DNA from: Liolophura sinensis
Taxonomy: Eukaryota; Mollusca; Polyplacophora; Chitonida; Chitonidae
NCBI RefSeq assembly: GCF_032854445.1
Contig: NC_088301.1
Location: 54,549,187-54,613,186 of the forward strand
Direction of reading: 5' to 3'
DNA: 64,000 nucleotides
Shown: piece by piece, positions 1-10,835 of the stretch
Layout of the letters: each line of letters starts with the position of its first letter
Position numbering within the stretch: the stretch's first letter is position 1
Translations under genes and position numbers: made by a program
The notes under the pieces: model-generated
What the model was told of the DNA's origin: nothing
The model's input: only the letters and a program-made list of their open reading frames with translations
The model's database searches: none

Positions 1-843
1 CGGGCCTGCCGGGTGGAGGCTTGTAAGATGGGGTGGATATTGTCCTGCCAGGGCCAGCCCGGCGTTAATATCCGCAAAGCTCCGGACTTGAAGGGGGCGG
101 TCGCACACCTCTCATATGGAGATCTCGCGTTCAGCACAGCTCCCAAGGCTTTACTCCGTTCAGTTTTTATCTCCAGGGGGACCCGCCTCCTGTTCAAACC
201 TCAGGCCTGTCGAAATCCTTCTCTAATTCTTTTACCCTTTCCCGTATGATGTATCGATAAAGCGCTTCGCCTTCAAAAGGCCTGTCTCCTGAATATATAC
301 CCACTCCATGACAACCTCGCAGTGATCAGCCAGAATTCTAATACATTTGTTTAGAAAAGCACCAGCGTAAACCGGTACAGCATTCTGATTGGCTGGGGGA
401 CTGTGGCGCTGTCAGCAAGCACGCCACCCGCCTCCTCAGTGTAGACTGCTACACACAAGCCTGACTCAGCGTGAGTGCAGGCTGGTACTTTGGCATCACT
501 GAAATAATAAGCCTGGGTATTTAACATAGGGCGTATATACACATGGCTGTGCATGTTTATGTTTGTTTTTGGTTTGTCGCCAACATCTTACCCTGTTTTC
601 ACCTCACATCAATATGCATGTAAATACAAAGATGTAGAAAGTTTAAAAGGCTCATTTGTTTTTGTTTTTTTTTTATTCTGTGATTTTTCAATATCAGAAA
701 AATCTTACTTTTATACCTATATAAATGTATATGGAATGGGATTTTTAGAAAGGCAGTTCCGTTAACAATATAATTTACTGGTTTTTTTATGTCAGCCTGT
801 AGCATAGATTCAGTGTAGATATAATCGTCATGTCTGACATTCG
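1..843. other. No gene recognised; moderately GC-rich left edge
   Basis: No exon, RNA gene or clear repeat could be supported here. Bases 1-250 and 360-500 are more GC-rich than the following A/T-rich stretch (550-830). Open frames of 60-80 codons on both strands show no family motif and no matching splice signals. Bases just before 843 may belong to the tail of the Penelope-like fragment that continues at 1089. Confidence 0.4.
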
Positions 844-1088
844 ACGGGCCTCCGTGGCTCAGTTGGTTATCCCGCTAGCGCAGCGTGATGACCCAGCAGT
901 CTCTCACCATTGCGATCGCTGTGAGTTCAAGTCAAGCTCATGCTGGCTTCCTCTCCGGCCGTACGTGGGAAGGTCTGCTAGCAACCTGCAGATGGTCGTG
1001 GGTTTCCCCCGGGCTATGCCCGGTTTCCACCCACCATAATTCTGGCGTATTCTTGAATACGGCGTAAAACACCAACGAAATAAATAAA
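844..1088 (+). repeat. tRNA-derived SINE, near full length
   Basis: The left part has a tRNA-like RNA polymerase III promoter: an A-box-like GTGGCTCAGTTGG at about 853 and a B-box-like GTGAGTTCAAGTC at 921-933. A central body (TGCTGGCTTCCTCTCC, then CACCATAATTCTGG) follows, and the 3' end is AATAAATAAAT. The flanking bases GACATTCG occur on both sides (836-843 and 1090-1097) and look like a target-site duplication. The same body recurs about ten times in the window, so this serves as the reference copy. It belongs to the tRNA-SINE class widespread in marine invertebrates; the superfamily was not assigned. Confidence 0.85.
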
Positions 1089-1240
1089 TCCGACATTCGT
1101 ATACCATTCGTAGTCCGTAAAGAGCGTTCCAAGTCGATAATCGCAAGATCCATTTCCAAAACAACGTTTAACTCTAGCTCCCAAAGACAAAGGTATGTAA
1201 GAAAGGTATGCTGGGGGTGTCACCAGCATTCTAAATCTCG
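1089..1240 (-). mobile_element. Penelope-like element, 3'-end fragment (copy A)
   Basis: The reverse complement closely matches the 3' untranslated end of the plus-strand PLE at 6060-6185. Shared blocks include GTTAAACGTTGTTTTGGAAA, then GACTTGGAACG, then ACGGACTACGAATG. No coding part is present. The SINE at 844-1088 sits in or at the edge of this fragment with a short duplication, so the SINE is the younger insertion. Confidence 0.7.
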
Positions 1241-1405
1241 TGAAGTCAAGCTATAAATATAGTTTTTATAATTGGTGAGTTTTTTTTTTTGTTTTGTTTT
1301 TTTTTTCATTTATTTACGAACGGATGTATTCCAAACATGAGAATAAGGCATACCTCTGTTCATAAAAATAAATGAAAAAAATTCAACATTCTTGCAAAAC
1401 TTCTA
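1241..1405. other. A/T-rich spacer, nothing recognised
   Basis: Contains a run of T interrupted by G at about 1280-1310. No coding or repeat signal was seen. Confidence 0.4.
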
Positions 1406-2913
1406 CTATCTACTATCATGATTATTTCCTGTAATATTCAGTCGGGCCAGGACATGCATGACTCCTCGCTTTCTTTGCTGATTACTAGTTTGAAGTGAGA
1501 CATCAGTTTCCCTACGAATTGCTCGCTGTCCACGCTTGAATGTCTCGTAATGTTGAATCTTGTGTTGTGAAGTGCTTAAGCTTTTCACTTCATTCACTTT
1601 GGCAGTTGGAGCATTTGGCGGTTGTTCTTAGAGCCTATTGGCATAGCAGCATCAGGTTGGACAAACATGACATTGGTACGGGGACATGTGTGTCCCTGTA
1701 AGAGTGTCATCTTTGAAGTCATCGTTATCTAGAACACCAGTTCCTGGAAACCCATCTGCCATGTTATCTGATCAAGTTTTACGAGTCATTACATTATATA
1801 TGGCCCAATCTTCACACAGAGCAAGAACACCTTTGTAGCTTATTCCAAGACCAGTTTTTTTGCTCTAGGATTTCCCGACTAGGTGTCAGTCCATGTAGGA
1901 TGACTGATAAATTTGCCTGGAAGGATGCACGTTGGCCAGCAATATGTGAAAACAGGAGATAAGATAAAGCAGCAACTTGTGGATCTTTACATTCCTCTGT
2001 AAAGTGATTAGAGTCTGGGTTTTGAAGCCATGTTAGAAGTTTATGCAGAACTTGATGAGGTTTTTCAAGATTGTTTTCAGGTTCATCAAGATGAGGTGGC
2101 CAAGTTAAGCCCACATCATCTACATCATAATCAATTGCCTCTTCTGAGACGCCTGGCAACATTGATGACCAATTGTTCATCGCTGACCCCCCATGACTGG
2201 ATTGCTGCCTCAATGTAACTTCTCCCAACTGTAACATCGTAAACTATTGTACTCTGGTATTTTGGGGCAAACGATTATGGAATCCATTATCACCTTTGAA
2301 TTCATTTTGTAGTATTTGCTTTATGATACTGATTTTGGTCACACTTTGAAATCCAAAACTTGCGCCCATTTGGCTATAATCAGCCAAAAGACTGTCCTTG
2401 GCTCATTCATTTCTAACACAACTTTACGGACATGTCTGAAAAACATTTGCTTGATTTCTGAAAGATGCACATTTTGCGAGTGAATTTGATCACTAAACTG
2501 TCCTGAATCAGATTCTTTGTAGTACGGATTTACATATTTTGTCCAACATGCACGATGGCAGATGATTTCATGAGCAAAAGGGTCAGGGGTTGAATCAATT
2601 ACAAGTAAGATTCTGTCTCCCATGTCAGCTTCGTCCAGGTATAATGTCAGTCCCTTGAATGTGTTCCATGCCTTCCACTGTTGAATGATGCACAACTTGT
2701 TACTGTGTTTCAAATCTTCTGGTTTCATGAATCAAATACAAAGGTCATTTTGATGAAGGAGACTTCGACTTCGGGATGATCATCCAGATGGTCCAGAATT
2801 GTCTTGCGAATGGTTTTCTGGAGTCTCCTCTCGGACATGACGCTTATATTTATTACCTGTGCATGCCCCGATTCTGCTTGTGGTTTTGACCCCGAGGCGA
2901 GGCCTCTGCACAC
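1406..2913 (-). pseudogene. Decayed multi-copy ORF of marine-invertebrate type, C-terminal two thirds
   Basis: Read on the minus strand, three overlapping frames (2913-2725, 2728-2339, 2237-1812, continuing to 1406) make one broken protein. Recognisable parts, in order, are a CII(C/Q)Q start of a zinc-ribbon-like segment, an H-x3-C segment (IICHRACWTKY), a block rich in WPP, LTWLQNP and ALSYLLFSHIAGQR, then LHGLTPSREI and, after frameshifts, a DNDDFKDDTLTG block near 1737-1695. I recognise this as a repetitive uncharacterised protein family found in many copies in coral, bivalve and lancelet genomes; its transposon class is unknown to me. Frameshifts and stops show the copy is dead. Its N-terminal part is probably the fragment at 6180-6502, displaced by an inserted Penelope-like element. 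Confidence 0.55.
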
Positions 2914-3099
2914 TTATACCAATAACTATGAATCACAGCAATATATATAGGATTAACGCTGGGAATAGTGGTGCATGCTCCCGGGGCGAGTCAATAAATG
3001 ATCCCTTTGCCCTAAGACCCATTTCCATCCAAAAACCGGATATATTTGAGAACATTAAACATGGTATTTCCTATCTATCCAACTAAACGATTGTTTGAC
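2914..3099. other. Junction region between decayed ORF and Penelope-like element
   Basis: The frame of the minus-strand repeat ORF ends here and the plus-strand element begins. The exact 5' boundary of the inserted element could not be placed. No clean target-site duplication was visible against 6180-6200. Confidence 0.35.
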
Positions 3100-3159
3100 A
3101 CTGAATTCCCAAAGTAAACATTTAACTATTTCCAAATGTGACATGCCAATTGTCTTACA

Positions 3160-4179
3160 CGTCCAACATTTAATACATCCGCCACTTTTATTTCCTCACT
3201 GACTGGTAAATGTTATTCTGTTAATTCCTACGTTAACTTAAGTTGTATTGCATCCAACTGTATTTACTTGGTAACATACAAGAAGTGTGGTCAGCAGTAT
3301 GTTGGGAAGACCACCCAGAAACTACATCTATGGGTGAACGGGCACCGTAAGTCCGTGCGCAAGAAATAATTGCTAATAGGCAAGCATTTCTCTGCCTCCG
3401 ACCATGACTGGGGCCATTTCAGCATTCGAATAATAGAATCGGTTTATCCATCAGCAAATGAGACAGATGTGGAATTTGAACGTAATATCCGTGACCGTGA
3501 ACTTTTCTGGATGCTAGAGATTGGTTCAGTCCTCCCGTGTAGGTTGAATGATAACTTTATGAGAATCGGCAATGTACCATCCAGCCAACCACATGACTCC
3601 ATCATAACAAATTTATTCAAATACCACAAACGTAGACCTCGCAGTCATGGTAGGACGAAGTTCAATAGAAACATTATTCACAAACACGTTACAGTTAGCT
3701 ATTTGGTAGGATTGTCGTTTGACACCAATAGCATGCATGCTCTACGCACAGTATTATATGCACTGCCATTGAATTTGCTAAAACAGGTAGTTCAAGACGT
3801 ATCCAATAACATACACAATTTTAATGTTCCACCTCACCTTGTACTTCTGTGTCAAGACATATCGTATTTTCGATTGTATGTCCCTGGAACTACAATTGAA
3901 ACTCAACACGATCGACTATCTAAGTATTTAGACAGTGGCCTTGATTTAATTAACCTACCACGCCTCTTTAATGAACCTGATGTTCGTAGTGCCGTGCTTA
4001 ATTATTTTAATATCCAGGAGCCCCCTTGCATATCCAATGAGTATACTAAGCCTATCACTTTCAAAATTTACAATTATTCCCTGGCCATCAAGGAGATTTG
4101 GCGACATATACTTCTGGTGGCTATAACTGTGATTGTGAATCCTCAGTTTTTACCTACGACAAATGTAAACGTGTCCTGA
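3160..4179 (+). pseudogene. PLE GIY-YIG nuclease domain and linker (broken)
   Basis: The motif CIYLVTYKKCGQQYVGKT (frame starting near 3251) is the GIY-YIG signature, with IYLV as its first strand and QYVGKT as its second. It is preceded by a CIASNC cysteine pair and an S-LTG-Y block. An in-frame TAA at 3367 separates it from the next open frame (3370-4179), which carries the rest of the fold: HFSASDHDWGHF, then RDRELFWMLEIGSVLPCRLN. The remaining residues are a linker with no motif recognised. A frameshift near 4100 passes to the next frame. Confidence 0.7.
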
Positions 4180-5532
4180 TAGATGACCTTAATATTATTA
4201 AGAATCATCATCTAAAGAATCTCTTCGTGAGAGGTATAGAGAAAAGAGAAATGTCAACATTCGAGGCGCTTAAGGAATATGTTAAAAAATGGTCAAAACG
4301 GGAGAAAGTGGATTCTTCGGTACTTAACGATTGGCTTGAGATTGTCAAATAGAGGGCTAGATTAGCTATACACCGTATCCCTAATGTTAAACAGGTTCTC
4401 TCTCTAATGTTAAACAGGTTCTGAAGGATCCTACTGTTGAAGAAACACTCGTTGACCTTCATAGTAAATTTGTCATCACTGTAGCAGACAAGGCTCTTAA
4501 TAATGTCATCTTTATTTGCAAGAATATTTATTATCAAATGCTTGTTCACGAGCTATATGCATCTACAACAACATCCACGTATTCTGCTACTACATGTACT
4601 CTGGAGAAACTATTTAATAAACACAAAACCTTTCTGAAAGAAAGGCGCATAAATATACCAACCCGTCATACAGAAACACTACAACTTTACTAAAATGCAC
4701 AAATGCACAAATCCCCATACAATGCTCGATTTATTGCTGGTCCAAGAAAATGTACCACCAAACTCTTGTCAACCCAACTTACGAGAGCGTTACATGAAGT
4801 AAAGTCATTTTGGAATAAGTAATGTTGTGCCATAACAAAAAAATCAGGTGTCAAATGCATCTGGATTCTTAAAAACTCCAAACGTCTTACAGAGGAAATT
4901 ACTTGAATTTCTCATTAATAACATATATGTGAAATTTGGGGATACCATTTACCAACAGTGCATAAGTATTCCAATGGGTACTAATTGTTTTCATATGAAT
5001 ACGACTATATGCAGAAATTACTTAAAAGTAATAACTTTAAAGCTCGATCCTTTTCATTTACCAAACGGTATATTGATGATCTACTGGCGTTAAATAACCC
5101 CGATACTGCTGAAGCGGTGAAGGAAATCTATCCGCCTTCATTGGATTTAAAGGAGACAACAGATAGTCCTGATGGTACATCTTATTTGGATCTATATCTG
5201 TACAAAGACGAACATGGTCTCCTTTCACGTCGCCTTTATGACAAACGGATAACTTCAATTTTGATATTGTAAATTATCCTTATTTGGATAGCAATATACC
5301 AAAGGGTCCTGCATATGGAGCATACATATCTCGCCTTGTAGCATTTGTCAGATCTTGCGTAAATTGTAATGACTTTAAACTGCGTCACAACCTTTTAGTT
5401 CAAAAACTAGTTTGTCAGGGATACTCAATCAAACGCCTTCATTCTAAGTTTCTCAAATTTTACAATGTGTATAACACTCTCGTTGGCAGGTATGGACAGA
5501 GCGTTCAGAATCTCTGGCGATCTGCATTGTGA
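4098..5532 (+). pseudogene. PLE reverse transcriptase and C-terminal tail (broken)
   Basis: Pieces in several frames include a pre-RT block (CDCESSVFTYDKC, then DDLNIIKNHHL, 4140-4350), the early RT motif FVITVADKALNNVIFICK (about 4467-4520), ARFIAGPRKCTTKLLS (about 4730), QQCISIPMGTNC (about 4955-4990), and the catalytic RYIDDLLALNN (about 5066-5097). A DGTSYLDLYLY block follows, then NYPYLDSNIPKGPAYGAYIS with the end at QNLWRSAL (stop 5530-5532). The segment between the PMGT motif and the tyrosine-rich SYEYDYMQK is shortened, and the first RT aspartate motif is missing, so the enzyme cannot be functional. Confidence 0.7.
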
Positions 5533-6179
5533 TCAACGACATAGACGGCGCTGTTATCCCTATGTATCCCTATCGCATACATGGTATTTAACAACATAGA
5601 CGGCGCTGGTTGTCGAGTGTAACTGTCTATCTTGAAGACAGCTTTTATACAGACCAGTATGTCATGTGTAACATCATAGATGGTGCCTCTTGTAGTATGA
5701 GATCCTTACATATTAAGGGGAATGTAATGTAAGAGATGTAATCGTCCGTTACTTTAGAATCACAACCTGTTCGGGTAAGGTCTGTAACGGTGGTCATTTT
5801 CGAGCTGTATTTAATACCGCTTAAGGGGCCGTAAAGGCAGCCATGCTCATTATATATGCATGATGCCTTAATGAACAGTTGCAATCAAAGCGGGACTGAG
5901 ATACCTTGTTTTATTGTTATTTGACCTCGAACTTAATCATGATTACGACTTTGAACTTTGATATGGAATTCATGCCTGGAACATCAACCCCGGCATCATT
6001 GAAAACTGATGATCGCTTGATGACTGTGTTACCGGCTGTATTTCCTATTTGTATAATTTCTTACATAGGCCTACCTTTGTCTTTCGGAGCTAGTGTTAAA
6101 CGTTGTTTTGGAAATCGTTATGGCGATTGTCGACTTGGAACGCCTTTAACGGACTACGAATGATATACGAATGTGGAAT

Positions 6180-6502
6180 TTCTATTCGTCTCCGCAATGC
6201 TTGCTGAAGTCCTTGAGGTGTCAGTGCAGTTCTACAGTTTGTGTGGAATAACACATCGTTTGGTCCCTTATCTCAGATTACTGTATTGTAGACGTTGCCA
6301 AACTTTGGCAGACCTTTCCACAGTTTTGTTTGCCTCTCATGCGATTCCATGTATTTTCAGAAAGGTTGCTTTTATCTTCATCGCATTCTTCATTACACAA
6401 AATGCAGAATCCTCTTTTTGCAAGTGCTTTATCTCGTTTCCTTTCTTGGTTGGTGTAGGCGTCAGTACAAGGCGTTAACTTTGTTCTCTTTGTTCCAGAC
6501 AT
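6180..6502 (-). pseudogene. Decayed multi-copy ORF, N-terminal fragment
   Basis: The frame from 6502 starts with MSGTKRTKL and shows a CILCNEEC cysteine knuckle followed by NLSENTW, the N-terminal zinc-finger-like pattern of the same repetitive family as 1406-2913. It ends in stops at about 6278, with weaker similarity to 6180. With the C-terminal part on the same strand at lower coordinates and the plus-strand PLE lying exactly between, the simplest reading is one older element split by a younger insertion. Confidence 0.45.
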
Positions 6503-7700
6503 GTTTCAAAGGAGATCATAATATTTTCTGTGTGTTAAAGGATATAGGACAGAAAGAAACAAAGAGACAATTAATTTTCAAATTCAATACAGCTGATATG
6601 AATCTGATTTTCTTTTTGATGAATCATCTTCGATCAAGAGGAAGAGGTTGATATTATATTAGACACTCACGAAAACTGGATATTGTTAACCGTGTTAGTG
6701 AAATTAACTGAAAGCCAAAGTGCCTTGATCTTTGGCGTTTTATTTATCATAGCGCCGTCAGTCATGGTCGGATGTATAACAAAGTATACATTTTTTGATT
6801 TCTTATGACAAGAACAGTAATTTGATATACATGTTGACACAATTAGAACAAATTTTAATTTTCACCCTTATTTGACCTTCATTGAGCCCCTCCTCAAAAT
6901 GCCCGGGACTTTTGAACGGCAAGCAAAAGTCAAAATATCCAATGTCCTTAAGGAAACCCAAAAACACTTTCAAACCTTGTGTCAAGACCAATCACACTCC
7001 CCACCTAAAGCATGCGATATTTCCAGTCACCACCATAGAATAGCTAACACTTTGGCGACACTTACAGCTCGTTCTGACGCGTATTATCTGCATTGTTTCC
7101 CAAGCCAATTTTCAATGTATTACTGAATTCATGTTCGTTTTCATCTATTTCTTGGTCTTAAGTTCATTTGTGCCAGATATTGCCGAACAAATATGTTATT
7201 ATTTATTCCATTTTCATCCTCGACCATGACCAACTAAATATGCACAGAGCTATTTTTAGCGTTACTTTCTTCTTAGAAATGTGTGTCCATCAAAAGATGA
7301 CTTCCGCAAGTGTTACTCGATCTTATCGTTTTTACTCTAACATGTCGACTCGCCCCTGAATGGTTCTGAGCGTGAAAGAGTCAGTTTGAGAGAATGTAAA
7401 ACAAATAAACCCACGAGCAGTAACATGGAGCTGTCATTATCCATAAAAGATACGGGCAATGATGTCCTTCTCATTTTGGCTATTTAGAGTTTGTATTGAT
7501 AAAGCGACTTGCAAGCATGTACCCAATTGTAATATTGTGAAATATTCGATTTTTTCCGTTCCAGAAAATAATTTCAGCTATTTCATTACATCTGATCCAT
7601 TCATTAGCTAATAAAAACAAAGGATTGAAGACATTAAGAATCACCATTTTGTAAAAACCTTGTCCTGGTGTATCTTCTTGTACAAGTTCACGAGACATTA
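6503..7700. other. Unclassified intergenic sequence
   Basis: No gene recognised. A short motif at about 6890-6912 (CTCCTCAAAATGCCCGGGAC) recurs in altered form at about 7900-7920, which ties this stretch to the repeats that follow. Open frames here are under 120 codons and carry no motif. Confidence 0.4.
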
Positions 7701-8400
7701 TCAAGAGATGTTAAAAAAACGCTAATTAGGTGATTCTTCAGAGGTTTAAGTAGTGTATCATGTCAATGTCGCCACAAATGGGATTGATGAAATTCCTGGC
7801 GAATTTTGTTTTCCGGCTTTTAATATTATTAAAGTGCTTAGGAGAAGGTAGTTCATCATTTCTTCTAATGACGCCCCCATCTGACCTTTAATGACCTCTC
7901 CTCAAAATGCCCTGGACTATTGGAATGTATAAAATAAGTTTCATCCTTGCGCTCAAGCGTGACCGATACCCTTCGAAATAGTGATCTTTAATATGTTCTT
8001 ACATAGTTTTGAGCATGGATTTGGAATTCAGGGAGTACCATTTTATAATCAGCACATCTCAAGGTATCTTTTGGTAAAAAAATATCCTCGTACGCGGAAA
8101 AAAATTGTTTTTTGTAAGTTGTAATCAAAATTTCCTCGTACGCGATATGACCGAAAAACGTCATAATTAGCGTTAATTAGATGGTTCTTAAGTGGATTAG
8201 AGCATGGCCTGGAATCTTAAGAGTTGGCTTGTAATGATTAGATTGTCATGAGGATTGTATAAAATGAGTTTCATCATCGTACTGAATCGTGACCGATAAA
8301 AGTAGTTTTGGGGTACTTTCACCATTGCACTCAATAGTGGCCGATGAAATTAGTTTTGGTGTACTTTCAACCCCAGCCCTAGGGGGTGTGCTAGGGTGCT
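7700..8400. repeat. Degenerate interspersed/tandem repeats, unknown family
   Basis: Several blocks occur twice at 300-450 bp spacing. Examples are a GTATAAAAT(A/G)AGTTTCATC block followed by CGTGACCGAT (about 7927 and 8257), a CGCTAATTAG / GCGTTAATTAG block with a following GAGCATGG (about 7720-8030 and 8170-8210), and CCTCGTACGCG (about 8086 and 8132). This suggests two diverged copies of a repeat unit. No terminal structure or coding capacity was seen. Confidence 0.45.
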
Positions 8401-8599
8401 GCACTTAAGAACCACCATTCCGGAGTTTTCCCACATGGTTCTGTATGCTCTGTGTGTCAAAGCCTTCGTATGCCCCAGGACTATATGTTTTCAACTTTAT
8501 GTTTTTAAAGGGCTTTGAGCATAGTCATGAAAGGAAAATAAATATGCCTTCGGTCAATTATGAAGTTGAAGGTCGTGTTTTCTGAGTCATATTTGTTAA

Positions 8600-9240
8600 T
8601 ATATTGCATTCCACTGCGGCCAGTAATTGGAAGGTCAATTCCCAAAAATGACTTATAACCAAAGAACGAAGAAAGTGTACAAAGTACAAAAATAGGACGG
8701 AATCATGCAAAGAGAAGAAGTAAGGAGTTTTCAGTGATGTTGAAAAGACGCTAGGTATGTTCTATGTGAGTCTTCAGTGTTCACATCGTATACCATGTTA
8801 GAATATCAGGTGTCGACAACAAAATATGTATCTCAGTTGCGCTTTGATTGCAACTGCTCACATGTCCAACGTGGAGATCTAGTCCAACACGATGAATATA
8901 CAGCCCCTATCCCCAGGATAAGCGGCATTAGACACAATTATGATCATGACCTGTCCTTATTTACTAACAAAAGAACTATACTCGCTGTAAAACTTAAGAA
9001 ACTTAGAGTGGAAACGTTTTAAGGAATAACCTTATCACACGAGTTTTTGCAGTAACACGAGTTGTGGCGTTGATTGTGTCACACAACACACAGGATCTAA
9101 CAAATGCTGCAAAGCGACATATGTACACGCCATATTCAGGACCCTTTGGTATATGGGTGTCCAAGTAAGGATAATTTAGGATGTCAAAACTGAAACCATC
9201 CCTCTTGTCGTAAAGACCGCTTTGGTCTTTTTACATCATC
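8600..9240 (-). mobile_element. Penelope-like element, C-terminal RT tail plus 3' UTR (copy C)
   Basis: On the minus strand, 9215-9020 matches the PLE tail coding region (TTATCCTTACTTGGACAC, then ATACCAAAGGGTCCT, as in 5270-5400). Bases 9010-8600 match the 3' UTR of copy E (16020-16470), including CTAACATGGTA, CATCACTGAAAACT and TTTTTGGGAATTG. The copy is 5'-truncated and contains no complete reading frame. Confidence 0.75.
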
Positions 9241-9735
9241 CTTTTTCAATTGCTATGTGGAACAATTTGCAATGAGAAAAGTCAAGCTACGGATCAAAAA
9301 AGCTGAAAGGATCAAAACAACCTTGAAGAATATAAGACAACACTATAAGCAAATGTATGCTAGACTTGCACTGTACATTTAGGTTGTAAAAGTCGTGGAT
9401 AAAGGTTGACCGCAATGTAGATATACACAGATTGGAGACAAATTTAATCTCAGCGTTGAAACATACATGCGGATACCAATCGACTATAACATAATAAACG
9501 TTCTAGATCAGAAGTACAAGACCAATTTACAAAGCAACATTTATGACAAACAACCAAAGAACTATAAATGAGTATATAAAACAAGAAATTAGAACGTTGG
9601 TAATTCATAAATTGGTTGTCAAAATAGGCGTCACAGATGCTCTGTGATTGTCACTTTGATATATTCGACGTGGAATATATTCAACACGATGCAAAGACAG
9701 CCCCAGGTCTTGAATTTCTACAAAATCAAGTTAAG
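9241..9735. other. Unclassified spacer
   Basis: An open plus-strand stretch of about 60 codons lies near 9198-9381 without a recognised motif. It partly overlaps the minus-strand PLE remnant, so it is not called a gene. Nothing else is supported. Confidence 0.35.
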
Positions 9736-10265
9736 CCCCGTCGAGGCTATCCAACATCGTTCAACTCTTGTTGACTCAACAGCAAGTTGAAAGCTGTTGA
9801 AGTAACTTGAGTGTCCTGTTCACACTCCAGATATGTCAACAATATTCAACAACGTTGTCATGTGTTGAGCTTTTGTTATTGTTATCTGTCATCACTCTCT
9901 TTGTAATCTCTCGAGAAAGTGTTGCACATGCAATGGAATGTTTCATACTCCTTATATCAACGAAACTGTCTCATCGTGAGACTAATTTCTCTCTTTCGCC
10001 TTTGGTGCCGCAATTTTGCCCAGGTCACATGCTTGAAGACGGTCATGTTATTTCTACACGCCCACTGATTGGCTACTTTCACTCAACTTAAGTGAACTCG
10101 TTGACAAAAAATACACATGTACATTTCCGATTCAACAATACTGAATGGTGTTGAGTACTGTTTAACGAAGTTGAAGAAGCCGTCCCGACTACTCAACATG
10201 CGCTCAACTTCAAGTTGACTCTTGTTGAGTCAACAAAAGTTGAGTAATGTTAGATTGTCTGGACG
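9736..10265. mobile_element. Non-autonomous TIR DNA element (MITE-like), GTTGA-rich
   Basis: The two ends are imperfect inverted repeats of about 45-50 bp. The left end reads CCCGTCGAGGCTATCCAACA and then TTCAACTCTTGTTGACTC. The reverse complement of the right end reads CTCCGTCCAGACAATCTAAC and then CTCAACTTTTGTTGACTC. GTTGA/TCAAC pentamers are dense in both subterminal regions, as expected for transposase-binding subterminal repeats. The middle has no transposase. The superfamily was not assigned, and no clean target duplication was found. Confidence 0.6.
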
Positions 10266-10345
10266 GAGCTAAAGACCTTGCTGTCATCTGCAATGTTTGA
10301 TTGTCTGACGGAGATAAAGACCTTGCTGTCATCCGCAATGATGCT
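10253..10345. repeat. 47-bp direct duplication at the element edge
   Basis: GATTGTCTGGACGGAGCTAA and the following AGACCTTGCTGTCATCTGCAATG recur at 10300 with few changes. The copy begins inside the right terminus of the element at 9736-10265 and runs into flanking DNA. Confidence 0.65.
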
Positions 10346-10754
10346 TTTTAATGTCGAGCAGGAGTATCCTCCCTTTGATCATGGCTAGCGGTAAATCTAC
10401 ACATTTTTTCGTACATTGGGGTTATTCCACTTAAAACCTCCCTTTTATCAAAAACATTAACTTCTGTGTGCAGTATTATAACTTTTTTCCCAAAAAAATT
10501 GTCGGGAATTTACACTACATATTCTCTAAAAGGTGGTTAAGCACATTCACAGTAGTTTTGAACGTGTAAATGTGTATATATGGATATACATGTATACTGG
10601 CTTGGAGAGATGAATAGGTCAGTAATAACACGCATGTGACTTACCGCCATCGCAAAATCCATATTGACGTTTTTGTTTTATCACGTTGCAATTACTTTTA
10701 TACTCTGTGAAAGTAAATCAGTTTTCAAACTCCACTGATACAAACATAATTAAA

Positions 10755-10835
10755 GACGTACAGCATAGACAGCAAAGATCAGTGTAGCGACGACAGTGTG
10801 ATTGCTGGCAAATAGTCACTTACATCACTTATACT
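10755..10835 (+). repeat. Fragment of the repeat that also interrupts PLE copy E
   Basis: Bases GACGTACAGCATAGACAG, then AGCGACGACAGTGTGATT match 15604-15660 (GGCGTACAGCACAGGGAG, then AGCGACGAAAGCGTGATT). Only the first part of the family is present. Surrounding sequence (10346-11814) has no gene. Confidence 0.55.

Larger units (their letters stand above)
3100..6190 (+). mobile_element. Penelope-like retroelement with GIY-YIG before the RT (copy B, inactive)
   Basis: Domains in order on the plus strand: a zinc-type cysteine segment and GIY-YIG nuclease (about 3160-3560), a linker (3560-4350), the RT entry region (4440-4700), RT core (4848-5270) and the conserved C-terminal tail (5284-5532), then a 3' UTR to about 6190. 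The GIY-YIG before RT order matches the permuted PLE clade described in invertebrates (Chlamys-type), not classical Penelope, where the nuclease is C-terminal. Decay is clear: a stop at 3367, frameshifts near 4100, a 23-bp tandem duplication at 4381-4426, and RT motif A missing near 4805-4850. Fragments A, C, D and E share the tail or 3' UTR. Confidence 0.8.

Noticed and set aside
844-935. tRNA gene
   Set aside because: A and B boxes are present, but there is no cloverleaf and a conserved SINE body and A-rich tail follow. The same unit recurs many times in the window.
9198-9381. Plus-strand basic ORF of about 60 codons
   Set aside because: It lacks an early ATG, overlaps the minus-strand PLE remnant and shows no family motif.
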